Assembly (NCBI GenBank): GCA_033439265.1
Contig: JAVTVX010000034.1
Coordinates: 14,088,501-14,152,500, forward strand
Length of the DNA: 64,000 nucleotides
Reading direction: 5' to 3'
Source of the DNA: Dillenia suffruticosa
Lineage: Eukaryota > Streptophyta > Magnoliopsida > Dilleniales > Dilleniaceae
The position numbers and the translations under genes are program-made. The notes under the pieces were generated by a model, which saw only the letters and a program-made list of their open reading frames with translations, searched no databases and was not told where the DNA came from. Numbering within the stretch: position 1 is the first letter of the stretch; every line of letters begins with the position of its first letter. Positions 1-12,470 of this stretch are shown one piece after another.

Positions 1-1290
1 TTTTCACTTATTGATCTTATTGAATAGTTAGTTATATTGATGAGTATAGATAGATAAAATTTAATATAAAAAATAATTTGGACAATTAATTGTTGATGGG
101 GTTGGATGAGCAGGTATAAATACAGGTTATATAGGGAAAATGGTCCAAATATGCCAACAAAATTTATATTTGTCACAAAATATATATTCGTCGCAATAAA
201 AGGGTAACCAATGATAAATGTCTATAATAAAATGATGGTAACGACGATGATAAAAGTTAATAATATTTCCTAACATTTGTGTAACCAACAATAAAAGGGT
301 ACTTTTATAACACATGTCTATCCCCTTATAAAAGTAATAATATTTACTAATAGTCGACAATATATAACACTAACAATTCTTAACAGTTAGGTGACTCACG
401 ATTAGTAACATATTCTAATGACAATAAAAGTAGTGATATTTACTAACGTTTGTGATAACCGACCATAAAAGTAGTAACATTTATGAGCACTTATCATAAC
501 CGACAAACAAAAATTTTGTAACATTTCCTAACATATAACTCAGTACTTACCAACAATAAATAGTATAACAATTCTTTATGATTATGGTGACAATAGTAAT
601 ATTTCTGGTAGTAACATTTCTTATACACATGGTAAGCGACAGTAGTAACATCTCCTATACACGTGGTAAGCGACGATATTTATAGTAATATTTACTAACA
701 TTTGTAATATCTGACAATAAAAGTAGTAACATTTCCTAACATATATATTATGTGGTTACCGATAATAAATAGTGGTAATAATTCTTAACAGCTATAGTTA
801 TGGATGATAAAGGTAAAACATTTCTGTAGTAGGCGACGATAAAAGTAGTAACTTTTACTAACGCTTTTAAACTGATACTAAAAGCTGATTTTTTCAAACA
901 CTTATTACAACCGACAAAAAAAAAATTGTAACATTTCCTAACATATCTGGTTCTATATTACCGACAATAAATAGCATAACAATTATTAACGGTTATAGTG
1001 AGTGACAATAAAGTATTAACATTTTCTATGTGTTAAGATACGATGGTATCGTAGTAATATTTACTAACATTTGTATTAACCAACAATAAAAGTAATAACA
1101 TTTACTAACATACGTGTTATGTGATTGGGGATAATAAATAGTTGTAACAATTCTTAACGGTTATATTGAATGATGATAAATAAAGTAACTTTTACTAATC
1201 ATTTACAAGGTGACGATAAAAGTAGTAACTTTTATTGACCATTTATAACTAATGATATAAGATTAATTTTTATTGACACTTTTCTAACCG
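1..1290. repeat. Degenerate AT-rich tandem repeat array
   Basis: The stretch is made of diverged copies of a block combining AATAAAAGTAGTAACATTTA, CTAACATTTGT, an ACCGAC-like spacer and AATAAATAGT..TAACAATTCTTAAC. The last anchor recurs near 350, 548, 763, 963 and 1131, so the larger unit is roughly 170-215 bp with shorter sub-repeats inside. There is no open frame worth calling. It could be an old satellite or the repetitive end of a DNA transposon whose other parts lie outside the window; no terminal inverted repeat is visible. Confidence 0.6.
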
Positions 1291-2090
1291 TCCGGATGTT
1301 GAACATACTCCAACGATCATGACAAATAATGGGATAGGTCTATCTCGACCCGTATATAACCAACTAAACCTCTATCCATCGAAGAATACTTTATCGATGG
1401 TTTTATCACATTTTTCTCATCGTTTTCATCCGTCTCCATACGCCATTTATTTTGTAGTGATGCAAAAGTTTTGTTTTACTTTGGCTAACAGTAAGAGCAT
1501 CTATTTCTTTCCCTTCTACCTGCATTTATTTGATTATCTCCCATTTGACCTTCCTTTTTTTTGTAATAATTTTACAATAACATTAGGTCTAGAGGTTCCC
1601 TCAAAGTATCCGATTAGATATCATATATTCCAAATAGTTAAGCAAGTTATATGCAAGTATGTAAGAGTACAGGTGATGTCCCACATTGCATCCGGGTGAT
1701 GATGACCTAGCAGCCCTTGCCAATTTTCACTACATGATAAAATTTTTACACCGATCGTCAACCTATCATAATCATTCTCCTTTACTCGGTTTGAGATTGG
1801 CTACATTAAAAGTATGTTTATATTTTGAGATCGAGCACAGGCAGAATTTGCTAACAAAATATACAGATGATTGCACCTAAAATATAACGATAGAATATAC
1901 AAAGAGAATATTAACAAATGTAAAATAATAATTATTATAAAATGGAGAAAAATATGATGTGGGGGCTATTTGAATGCTGTTAACAAAGTTGAAATAGCTG
2001 CCTAAAGAGGTTTAAAGATAGTGAAACAATAAAAATAACTTTTATTAGGGCTACAATAACGATAGCATCAAAGACGGTGAGTAGCTATTT
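1291..2090. other. Intergenic, no recognised gene
   Basis: A frame of 126 codons lies at 1319-1699 (+), but it shows no domain, signal peptide or motif I recognise, and its composition matches the AT-rich surroundings. I see no splice-supported gene. The stretch lies between the tandem array and the 3' end of the defensin-like gene. Confidence 0.4.
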
Positions 2091-2094
2091 TTCT

Positions 2095-2100
2095 TTTATT
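2095..2100 (-). terminator. Poly(A) signal AATAAA of the defensin-like gene
   Basis: A canonical AATAAA on the minus strand sits about 43 bp downstream of the stop codon of the defensin-like gene, followed by an A/T-rich stretch. Position and sequence suit a plant near-upstream element. Confidence 0.5.
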
Positions 2101-2142
2101 ATTATTTCTGACACTAATTGGTGCTAGCATGGGACTGATTCA

Positions 2143-2457
2143 TCAGCAGTAGCAATGACACACTTTCAACCCCCAGTTCTTGCAAACTCCTCCCTTCACG
2201 CAATTCTCTGAGCAAATCCTGTTGCATTTATCATTATCATCTTCCACCCCAGGGTCGCAATGGAAGTGCAGAGTTCGACAACATGAACTTGTGCTTTCCG
2301 ACTCAACAACTACAAGCCGCAAAAACAACATTAAAAAACATAACATGGTGAGATTTACATAGGAAAAAGAAAAGAAATTGATGTTTGCTGCTTAAAACTA
2401 ACCTGCAAAGGTTATAAGAAGCAGAAGGACAATGTGGACGGTTCCAATCCTCGCCAT
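2143..2457 (-). CDS. Defensin-like cysteine-rich secreted peptide (two exons)
   Basis: Exon 1 is 2403-2457 and exon 2 is 2143-2309, joined over a 93 bp intron (2310-2402) with a GT donor (CAG|GTTAG) and AG acceptor (TTGTAG). The predicted product is 73 residues. Exon 1 encodes nearly all of a signal peptide: a charged MAR start followed by the hydrophobic HIVLLLLITFA. Exon 2 encodes the mature peptide with ten cysteines, including an early CC pair, a C-x3-C spacing (CNRIC) and a closing C-x-C-x-C (CHCYC). A phase-1 intron just after the signal peptide and this cysteine layout are typical of plant defensin-like (DEFL/LCR) genes, which encode secreted antimicrobial or pollen/ovule signalling peptides. 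A minus-strand TATA box lies 50 bp upstream and AATAAA 43 bp downstream. No stop or frameshift is seen. An unspliced reading from the intron (start at 2346) is possible but lacks the better signal peptide. The subfamily cannot be named. Confidence 0.82.
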
Positions 2458-2505
2458 TACTTGTTTCAAAATCATGCGACTGCAGCCTAGGTCTCTCGCT
2501 TTCTC

Positions 2506-2514
2506 AATATATAA
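2506..2514 (-). promoter_or_regulatory. TATA box of the defensin-like gene
   Basis: Minus-strand TTATATATT lies about 50 bp upstream of the start codon at 2457, leaving room for a short leader. It is the only good TATA element directly upstream. Confidence 0.5.
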
Positions 2515-2515
2515 T

Positions 2516-3385
2516 TTCTTATAACATTATTTTTAGTAATATTATTTTTGCCAACTTCTATATAATTTCACATAACATTATTTTTAGTAATGTTAATTTT
2601 GTCCAGTTTCTATATTTTTAGCTTGAACCCTTCATAGTTTTTATATTTTCATTGTATTTCTTTCCTTTTACCAATACTGAAATTTTCAGAATGAAATAAA
2701 AAACGGGAAAGCGAAATATTTGTATAATAATTAATAAATGGTAATTTGCATATTTTATATTTTCACCTAAATGATTTAAAATATTCTTCAATTTGAAAAG
2801 TTTAATATTTCTTATATTGTATATTTTTGTGATAAAAATAATTAAATAATATCAAATTATTAAATTATTTGTGACATAATGAGATGTCATCGATAATATT
2901 TTTACTTGACAACGTTAATCTTTATTTTATATCATATTTAAGTAATTGTATTTTATAATTCTAGAATTGATTATTTGAAGAAGGTATAATATGTTTTTAC
3001 ATATATTATTAAAAAGAAGATAAAATAAAAAACTCAAAGCCGAAAAAGGAAAAATACTAGATTTTTTTAATTATATATAGAAAGGTAGAACATCTTTATA
3101 TCTGTTTAAGGAAAAAAGAATATAAAAATAATAAAAGAACAAAATATTTTTGTTTAGCTAAAAGAAAATTATGTTGGCTAATAAACAATTATACAAGATT
3201 GACACGACACGATAATTTGATTTTTTTTTTTTTTTAACTTTACTAACGAACACGATATATCTATTTGTGCTTTAATTTAAGTCAAATAAGAAAGAAATTC
3301 TTCATTTTCATTTATAAAAATTTATTTGTAACATTCACTGATTACTAATATAACATGCCATGTATTTGCTTCTTTTAAAAAAACA
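2516..3385. other. AT-rich intergenic stretch
   Basis: Very AT-rich, with homopolymer runs and a local repeat of TAACATTATTTTTAGTAAT near 2522 and 2574. No open frame, terminal repeat or gene signal is visible. It ends at the left target-site copy of the gypsy element. Confidence 0.5.
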
Positions 3386-3390
3386 ACTTT

Positions 3391-6132
3391 TGTCGTACCC
3401 CAAACCGGGATCGTGAACAACCGCACGTTATCCTGAAATGCTTACTGTATTTTTATAGAAAATCAGATAGAATCTCTCCATATTTCAGAGATCTCCCAAA
3501 TACAATTAATCGTGTATAAATTACAACAATCCTGTAAAATAATCAAATGGTCATTTCGGCCTCTCCAAAATCAACCAATCCCACGGCCAACATCCAGAAT
3601 AACGCAAGATTATAAACTTTTTCAGCAACTTAGCCACAGACCTCTACTGCCATGCCCCCGTCAAAAGTATGGACAGCCGTCAGTTGCCCCTCCTGTGATT
3701 TAGAGATGGCACCGAGCGATTCTAGAGTACACTTCTAATACATAACACATTCCCAACTACATACACAACGAATAAAAAATGTCTCAATGCAATGTTATGC
3801 AATGATATGAGAGTTCCACAATTTGAATGTCCATATTTATATAGTCATGCTAGAATTTCACAATGGTCGTCTATAGATCTCGGAATGCATATATATTACC
3901 AATACATATTTTACAACAGAAATATATAATGATTCCTCAAGTTCAAACCAGATTTTTCAATGACACTAAGCGTCCTAAAATCAACGTTGCTTGTCAAATA
4001 TTATCTCTGAAACAAGAAGCGAAATGAGTGGTGAGTACTCGGGAATGAATACTCAGTGAGTGAGTAAGTCAATGCAATCGTCTAATCTGAAGTGTGAAAC
4101 TGGAGTGTCAAATCATAGGTATACGAATTATATTTCAAATTATCATGTTTTTCATTTCAACAATATATTATTAGCACACATTTTCAAGTCAAATATGCAT
4201 CCAAAGCACTGTCACTAAAATCATAGAGCTACCAGCCGAAAATGTCCTAGTAGATGTCTACCACAACCTATGACAGGCGTACTGGAGGTGTTATATGCAA
4301 GTTTATTTAAAGTGCTCTCTACGCCAGCGTTGGTGACGGATCTCATCCAGGTGCTAAACTTGAAGAGAGTATCCAAATTCTCCCCCTTTCGAGTTCAACC
4401 TGACTAGTACCGTGTCGTTAATAAAATCACAACAACTTGTGGGATACCCTAGGCCTAGGCATATCCGGACGCCACCAAAGCGTCTATCACGGTATCTTTC
4501 GTAGCTACCGAACAATACATACCAAAACACTCAAGACTAAACCTAAAATCGTATCAAAATGTACCGAAATCAGGTTCACAAACCAAATGCAACATAGAGC
4601 ATAAAATGGCACATTATACATTTCAACTATATGGATACATAATTTCAATATTTCAATACAATTTTTGGACACTCCATCGGTTCACAAAAATCAATTTCAA
4701 AACCAGTCAAAACATTTCAAGTACGCTACAAATCATGCTCATTTATCAAATATTTTAAAATAGAATTTACACATTAAACAAAAGTATTGAAATAAATCTC
4801 ACTCACTGTATGGGGGAGGGTAGCGCACTCCCCAATAATATCACGAAACGAAAAAAAGGGGTCCCCTAACTCGAGACACCCAATACCTATGAATGTATAT
4901 ATATATATAATAAAAAAAATCAACGAGTTTCAAATCTTCACAGTTATAGGAAATAGGCTATCACTTCTAATACACATATGTCAATCAGGTAGTTTGAATC
5001 TTTTAGAACCCTACCCAAATTCCTCATATTTTGTTCATGCATACAACATGTCTACAAGACTCAAGTATTGGTACTCGACCAATCCTGCACAGGGCTTACA
5101 CCAATCTAATCTCTCGCTTGCACCCAAAGGCCAACAGGGCCACAGCCCAGCGCTCCACTATGCAATGTGTAGCACCCATGTGTGGGGCGCGCAACACCTA
5201 CACGCCAACCATTTCTCCTCATTTTTCAACTTAACCCTAACATTCGTTCAAATAAATCAAATGGGTAAGAAATTTTCTGACCTAAGGTTTTCTCGGAGCG
5301 CAGACCTTCATCCGAATGTCTCTTCGATCGCTCCAAAATCTACAATACTTCGTAGATACTCGTGAGCTGTCACGGGCTATCGCGGGCTGCGGGCCGCAGT
5401 GGGCTTCGAGGCCGCAGTAGGCTCGGGGGCTGCGTGGGCTCATAGACTGTCGCGGGCTTGTGGGTTCGCGAGCTTGCGGGCTGGCACGCTCGAGGCCTCA
5501 TGGGCTCACAGCTCATGGGCTGGCACATGCGCTCGCGAGCTGGGCTGTAGTCGCGCGCTTACGGGTTGCGCGCAGTGGTCTAGAGCGCGCTTGTGCGCAG
5601 GTGCGCGCTCATGCGCAGGCGCGCGCTCGTGCCCAAGCGCACTCCCGAGCAGGCGCGCTTGCACTCATGCAGGGAGGAGCTGCAGCGGCTCACTCGCGAG
5701 AGAGAGGAGCTGCAGCAGCTGGGTACGCTCGTGGTGGTGGCAGATCGCGGTGGAGGATGGCGGATTCGCGGTGGAGGGCGATCGAGAGGGAAGGAGATCG
5801 CAAGAGATAGAGAGAGCGTGAGCAGCGGAGAGAGAGAGAAACAGTAAGAGAGAAACCGAGAGAAAGAAATAGAGAGAGAGAAGAAGAAGAAGAAGAAGAT
5901 GGTGGTGGTGATGCGCGGCGGCTTCGGGCGAGGGAGGCGTTGCCGTGGGAGATGAAGAGTCAGAGAGAGAGAGAGAGATTAACCCTAATCTAACAAGGGG
6001 GAGTGCCGCGTTTCGGGCTGAAATGCCGTGTTTCCTACTTCCTCTCTCTTTTTTTATTATTTTTTTAAAGAATATATATATAAATATCTCAAAACCAATA
6101 CACTTATTCGGACACCGAGTGTTGGTGTTATA
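3391..6132 (-). repeat. 3' LTR of the gypsy element (2742 bp)
   Basis: Begins TGTCGTACCCC and ends GGTGTTATA on the plus strand, aligning along its whole length with the right LTR. Inside are a GC-rich, alanine/arginine-like low-complexity block (about 5380-5830), GA repeats and an AGA run near 5880-5899. The open frames in the GC-rich block are compositional artefacts. A purine-rich tract (minus strand, about 6133-6146) adjoins it on the inner side, as expected for the polypurine primer. Confidence 0.85.
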
Positions 6133-6149
6133 TTTTCTAACCCCCTAAA

Positions 6150-7361
6150 AACAAGTTTCGTTCTCGAAACTAAAAGAATGATAAACAGCAAACAACTAGG
6201 GATACTGTCTCCTTATAGTCTCCTCGGGCTCCCAGGTCTCTTCCTCGACCTGATCGCTGCGCCATAGCACTCGGACAAGAGATACCTCCCTGTTCCGTAG
6301 CTACCGACTCTGCTAGTCAAGTATGGCCACCGGCTGAACAGGTAGACTCAAGTCCTCTTGTACCTTTACTGGCGGAGGCTCCAAAATATACGAAAGATCT
6401 GGGATGTACTTCCTCAATACTGATATATGGAAGACATCTGGATTCGAGATAACTCGTTTGACAACTCTAGTCTGTATGCCACGCTCCCAACCCTACTGAG
6501 GATACAGAACGGGCCAATGTACCTAGGGTTCAACTTGCCCAGCTACTGATATCGAATGAGTCCCTTCAATAAAGAAATCCTCAAAAATACCATATCACCC
6601 ACCTCAAACTCTAAGGCCCGGCCTCTCCGATCCGCATATGTCATCCGTCTGTCTTGAGCGGCTTTCAACCTCTCGTAGACCACCCTGACCTTTTCCTTAG
6701 TTTCCTCAACTAATTCGACATTAATAAGGTGCCTTTTGCCTATCCCATCCCAGCACAATGGGGTGCAATACTTTCTATCGTAAAGTGCCTCATAGGGTGG
6801 CATGCTGATCCTGGTCTGATAACTATTATTATATACAAACTCCACCAGCGGTAAATGTCTGTCCCAATTACCCAGAAAATCCATAACACAAGCCCGAAGC
6901 AAATCCTCGAGCGTCTGAATGGTCCTCTCTGACTAACCATCTGTCTGTGGGTGATATACTGTGCTAAAACTGAGTCGTGTGCCCAAAACTTCCTGCAGCT
7001 TGGGCCAAAATCGATAAGTGAATCTTAGATCTCTATCCGAGACTATGGACACGGGAACTCCGTGCAGTCTGACTATCTCGTCAATATACAAACGTGGCAA
7101 TGTCTCCAGTGGAGAGTCGTTGCGCATCAAGATGAAATGGGCAGACTTGGTGAGTCGATCGACTACCACCCAAATGACATCATATCTGGTCTGAGTCCGC
7201 GGCAATCCCAAAACAAAGTCCATAGTCACATGTTTCCACTTCCATACGAGAATGAGAAGAGACTGTACTAAACCCGCTGGCCTCTGATGCTCGGTCTTCA
7301 CCTGCTGACAGACTAAACATCTAACCACAAACTCCATAATGTCCCTCTTCATACATGGCCA
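6150..7361 (-). pseudogene. Gypsy integrase and chromodomain-like tail (decayed)
   Basis: Minus-strand frames 6933-7352 and 6543-6902 read as one integrase. The zinc-binding region ends in CLVCQQVK; the catalytic core shows TMDFVLGLP (first Asp), VSDRDLRF (second Asp) and HPQTDG followed by a stop and then SERTIQTLEDLL, which carries the Glu. The C-terminal part has the KVRVVYERLKAAQDRR and FEVGDMVFL motifs of gypsy integrases. Further down, at about 6190-6330, a frame containing VSLVRVLWRS and EEETWEPEE resembles the chromodomain of chromoviruses and contains stops. Integrase would insert the cDNA, and the chromodomain would target chromatin. Multiple nonsense changes mean no product. Confidence 0.85.
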
Positions 7362-9290
7362 CTAATAACTGGCCCGAATAGTTCGATACATCTTTGTACT
7401 ACCCGGGTATAAGGCATAGGCCGAGGAGTGCGCCTCCTCTAATATGAACCTGCAGAGATCCTCATCGACGGGTATAGCCACTCTATCTAGATAAGTCAAA
7501 AGTCTATCACTACGGACTCTGAAATCATCTATATCACCTCTGTGGGCTTTCTCAATAAGAGCCTGGAGCTCTGTATCAGTGCCCTGCGGCTCCCTAATAT
7601 GGTCCAACAGCATTGGCCTAACCTCAAACCTGGCTAATAGAGTACCCCGATCATCACTAGCCAATCTGACTCTCAAATCCCGGAGTCTCATCAAACAAGT
7701 GAGGTATGCTGCATTGTTCTCCTGAGACGATGAAGCTGATTTCCGGCTCAAGGCATCAGCAACCATATTGGCTTTGCCTTGATGATAATCAATGACAATA
7801 TCATAATTTTTTAGGAGTTCCAATCATCTCCTTTGTCTCAGGTTAAGTTCTCACTGGATGAATAAATATTTTAGACTTTTATGATCAGTATACACCTGGT
7901 AAGTCATCCCGTACAAGTAATAGCGTCATATCTTCAATGCAAAGACTATGGCCGCAAGCTCCAAATCGTGTGTCGGATAACTCACCTCATGTTTCTTCAA
8001 CTATCTAGAGACGTAGGAGATCACCCGACCATTTTGTATCAAAACACAACCCAACCCCTGTCGGCTAACATCACTATACACTGTGTACTCCCGACTGCTG
8101 GTTGGAAGTACCAAAATCGGAGCTGTAGTCAACCATTGTTTGAGTTCCTTAAAACTCGCCTCACAACGGTTATCCCATATAAACTTGACACCTTTTCGCG
8201 TCAATCTACACAATGGAGCAGCTATCCGGGAAAACCCCTCAACAAATCTGCGGTAATACCCAACCAGACCAAGAAAACTCCTGATCTCAGTCATTGTCTA
8301 CAGTTGCTCCCATCTCGTAATGGCATCGACCTTTTATGGATCAACAAAAATCCCTTCCGCAGAAACGACATGCCCCAAAAATCCAACCTGTCTTAGCCAA
8401 AATTCACATTTTGTGAATTTGGCATACAGATGCTCATCACGGAGGATCTATAAAATAGTGCGAAGATACTGAACATGATCCTCATCACTCTGCGAATACA
8501 CCAGTATATCGTCTATGAAGACATGACAAACTGATCCAGATAGTCATGAAAGACTCTGTTCATCAAGTCCATGAATGCAGCGGGGGCATTAGTCAGTCCA
8601 AACGGCATGACTAGAAATTCATAATGCCCGTATCGAGTGCAGAAAGCTGTCTTTGACACATCTTAACTCCTAATCCGCAACTGATAATATTCCAATCGAA
8701 GATCAATCTTCGAGAAAACTCGGACACCTTGCAATTGATTAAACAAATCTTATTCTATGTGAGGCAGCGGATATTTGTTCTTCACAGTCACCTGATTAAA
8801 CTGCCTGTAATTCATACACAATCTCAGTGAGCCATCCTTCTTCTTTACAAACAGTACTGGAGCGCCCCAAGGGGACGTGCTAGGACGGATGAACCCCTTA
8901 TCCAGCAACTCCTATAGCTAGACCTTGAGCTCCCTCAGCTCAGCCAGCGCCATCCTGTATGGCGGCATAGAGATAAGGGTAGTCTCTGAAACTAAATCGA
9001 TCTCAAAGTCAAACTCCTAAACCGGTGGTAATCCGGGTAGCTCCTCGGGAAAAATATCAGGAAAGTCCTGTACCACTGGAACATCCTCCAGTCTCGGTCC
9101 CTGAGCAATGGTGTTTATGATGCGAGCCAGGTAAGCCGCACACCCGCGGTGAATCATGCGTTTGGCCTCCAAACTGAAATAACACAGCGGGATAAAACCC
9201 GCCTCTCGCCCTCAAAAATCAACATTGGCTGATCGGATTTTCGAAACTCCACCTGATTCTTAAAGCAGTCAACTGAAGCCTGATACATAT
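7362..9290 (-). pseudogene. Gypsy reverse transcriptase and RNase H (decayed)
   Basis: The RT is readable in pieces on the minus strand: [25 protein letters not shown] and FIDDILVYS, the last holding the catalytic Asp pair at about 8505-8520. A one-base loss just upstream of FIDD shifts the frame. The connection and RNase H follow: FLGLVGYYRRFVEGFSRIA, the YSDVS region (the usual Asp is kept), VYTDHKSLKYL and KANMVADALSRKS. Stops interrupt it near 8000 and 7830. The domain order RT-RNase H-integrase is that of Ty3/gypsy. Confidence 0.88.
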
Positions 9291-9294
9291 GTAG

Positions 9295-9600
9295 TCAATC
9301 CATCCCCAAGATGACATCAAAATCAGTCATGGCAAGAGGGATTAGATCTGTCTTCAACACTGTATCCCCAACTTTGATCTCACATTCTCTATACACTGTG
9401 CCACCCACAATCTGCTCACCCAGAGGAGTAATGACCAATATCTCCTCATCCAAAGGTGAGAACTGCCTGTCAGAATGTCGGAAGAATTGATCGCTCACAT
9501 ACGAATAGTTAGACCTCTTGTCAATAAGGATACGAACATCTATTCCGAAGATAGGTAGAGTGCCTATCATTGAACAAAATGCACATAGATTTAGAATAAT
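9295..9600 (-). pseudogene. Gypsy aspartic protease (active site lost)
   Basis: Minus-strand frame with GTLPIFGIDVRILID followed by KRSNYSYVS, then a conserved C-terminal part ending DLIPLAMTDFDVILGMD. In retroviral-type proteases the Asp of ILID is followed by Ser/Thr-Gly; here it is followed by Lys-Arg, so the catalytic triad is gone. The open frame continues upstream into an AT-rich stretch that is not protease. It lies between gag and RT, as expected. Confidence 0.8.
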
Positions 9601-9800
9601 TTCAAACTTGATATATATATATATATATGTCAAAATAGTTGAGTCTCTAAGAATTTTACAACTTCAGTGTACAAAAATGTCAGAATAATATCATGTCGAC
9701 AAAAGGGTACACAACATAAAATACATATACGACTATCATGATACAATGCTGACATCCCCAAAAGAAGTTGAAATACAAATAGGGATCCTATTCTACAGGA
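9601..9800 (-). other. Intron-like AT-rich gap between gag and protease
   Basis: Gag ends near 9810 (minus) at residues PDII and protease begins near 9570 with GTLPIF. Between them lie about 200-230 bp that are AT-rich, stop-filled and contain an (AT)n run near 9611-9629. The minus-strand sequence before protease ends TTTTGTTCAATGATAG, acceptor-like. A GTAGAA donor-like site follows gag, but the phases do not match exactly. It could be an old intron or an insertion. Confidence 0.4.
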
Positions 9801-11974
9801 TCCGAAGGAGGAGTATCCATGATAATGTCGGGGTTCGTCTGGACGTCCTCCTGCGTCATGGCATAAACCCGGGCCTGAGCCCTAGGCTGCTGTCGTGCCT
9901 GAGTCTGGACTGTATTACTCCCAGTGGTCACCTTGGGAGTAGAAGATGCTGGCCGAGCAGGCTACCCTTGCTGTCCCATACGAGGAGTACTAGTATGGCT
10001 CTGTGAACTCTGTCCTCCGAATCCTAACTCAGGACAAGAACTCCTGATATACCCCGGCTTCCCACAGTGAAAGCAAGTGACTGACACTGAACAAGCTCCT
10101 ATCGAATGGGACCTATTGCACCTACGACAATAAGGATGCTGCTGAGCAGTATACTGTGCAGGGTGAGTCGGAGCGGGCTGTCTGAACCCCTGGGAGTACT
10201 GTCCCCGTCCAAGTTCAGGAAATCCAGATCCTAAACTGCCTCTGTGCGAACTGGATCCCCTGCCCCTCTTGGAGTTCTGCGCAAAATGAGACTTCTCTTT
10301 CTTTCTTTTCTACTCTCTGCTCTCTCTCTGGTCTCTCTCTGCCTAGTCTCGGCGCCGACCAAAGCATCCGCGCAGTGAGCAGAGTCTATCACCTCGGCCA
10401 GTGTAAAATGTGGAGTAACAGTCATATACCTCTTTATGTTGAGGCTAAGACCGTCCTCGAATTTGAAGCGCAAATACTAAGGTGTGGCCAGATCCGGTAC
10501 GAATGCGACAAGCCTCCATATATCTGCCTTATACTCAGAGACAGATTTGGACCATGTATAAGTCGTCCAAACTCTGACTTTATCCTGTTCTACTGGAAGA
10601 ATTTGCCGTCAAACTCCTGAAAGAAGTCGTCCCACCGCAGTGGCTCTGTCGCCTCATCAGTGAGGGCCTCCCACCATAAGAGGGCCTCTCCTTCTAATAA
10701 TCGCTGTGTCACTTTCAGATAGAGCTCCTCTCCAATCCCCAGATCGGTCAAAATCCTACGGGTGCGGTTAATCCAATACTTGGCTGCCGTAGTATCACCA
10801 AGCCCCGTGAAATCAGTACATCCCAGCTGACAGGCCTCCTTAACCAACTGAGTCACCTCATATATCCGTCTAAGAGCAGCCGATGTGGTCTTACTCGGTT
10901 CAGACAAAGTAGAAGGACTGGCCACTGGCGGTGGAACCGGTACCGAAGGAACTGGCGCTGCTGCAAGTGCAGGCGCATGGCAGCATGCCGTAGGACCTCC
11001 AAAAGCGCATCAATTCATTGCAGATTGATTTTTTTCAATTTTGTAAGGGTCTCATATCTATATTTGTGACTTTTCGTGAATTTTTGTATCGAATTCAAAT
11101 CTAAATGGTAAGATGCAATTTCGAATTGTGATGTATGATATCCATTAACTCATACACTCACTTTGAGGTCTATGCTCGAATTATTTGGAATTTATCGATT
11201 CGAAAACTGCACAAAATATGAGAATAAGTATCAATAAATCATTAAAATCTCTCCTACTACTATGAAAACTCTCATATAAGATCTTTGTAAAAATGATAAA
11301 CCAAAATGTGACAATTGTGAGATTTTACATCGAAAAAGCGAGACTCTGGGAAGCTTGCATGTGAAGTTCACACACGATGAGGCTCAGGAACAGGATCGGG
11401 GTAGTCCGGGTCATTACAACCCAAATCCACGTTTCAACCCACGTCCCAACCCAAGACGCCACCCGAGATGCGGTTCGCACGGATGCAAGCACATGACACA
11501 TGCACTTCGTGTCTGGCACATGTGCTAGTGTGCAACTGGCTCGTGTAGGCACTTGGCAGCATGCCGTGAGACCTTCGACGGAGCGTCACGTCACGTCATT
11601 CCAGATTGATTTTTTTTCAATTTTCTGAGGGTCTCACATCTATATTTATGACTTTTCATGGATTTTTGTATGCTGAATTCAAATTCGAATGATAAGATGC
11701 GTTTTCGAGTTGTGGTGTATGGTGTCCGTTGACTCATACGCTCAATTTTGGGTCTATGCTCGAATCATTTGAAATTTGTTGATTCTAAAAATACACAAAA
11801 TATGATAATAATTATCGATAAGTCATTAAAGTCTCTCTTGTTACAATGAAAACTATCATATAACATCTTTGTAAAGAAGATAAACCAAATGATGACAATT
11901 GCGAGATTTTATATCAAAAAATTCTGTTTATTCTTGAACAGTAAAATCTGTATGAAATTCTGAGACATGAGATA

Positions 11975-12420
11975 GTGGGGATGGGACAATGAGATCTATT
12001 ATACATGGAAGAAAGAAGATAGCCAAGTTAAGATAATTCTTATCAATAACATGCGCGATGACATAATCCTTTTATCACATACATGGTAGATTTGGCTTAG
12101 ATTTATGTAAAACTTACGCCCAAATTTTAAAAATATGTAAAATAGTTTATCTATTGTTTTTAACAGGGGCATGTGTGTTACAAAAAAATGTAACAACATG
12201 CGGGGTATGTAGCTGTTTATTTCCTTTATTTACGACTTCATGCAATGTACTCTTAACTGCCATTTTAAGCACAATTGATTATACGTTGAAACAACTGTCT
12301 TTCTATAACCCTTAAATGTATTGAGACTCGTGACATTGGTGACCATTGGATAATATTCCAATAGCTAACTACTAATCCAATAGTCACCGATCTCATGAGT
12401 ATCGACACTTATTGAGTCAT
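11975..12420 (+). repeat. SPH-gene upstream region without the gene (copy A)
   Basis: Matches the region upstream of SPH copy 2 (about 26370-26760): shared runs include ACAGGGGCATGTGTGTTACA and GAAACAACTGTCTTTCTATA. The similarity stops before the TATA box and coding part. It is a truncated duplicate of an SPH flank carried inside the gag insertion. Confidence 0.75.
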
Positions 12421-12470
12421 CGATTTGTCGCTGATAGCTGTACATATATTTTTTTTGTTTTACCCTTCAC

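Noticed and set aside
5399-5847. Overlapping Ala/Arg/Ser-rich frames of 84-140 codons in the gypsy LTR
   Set aside because: They overlap in several frames, lie in GC-rich low-complexity DNA inside an LTR and are not preserved in the partner LTR.
7881-8396. 171-codon plus-strand frame
   Set aside because: Antisense to the gypsy RT/RNase H coding sequence.
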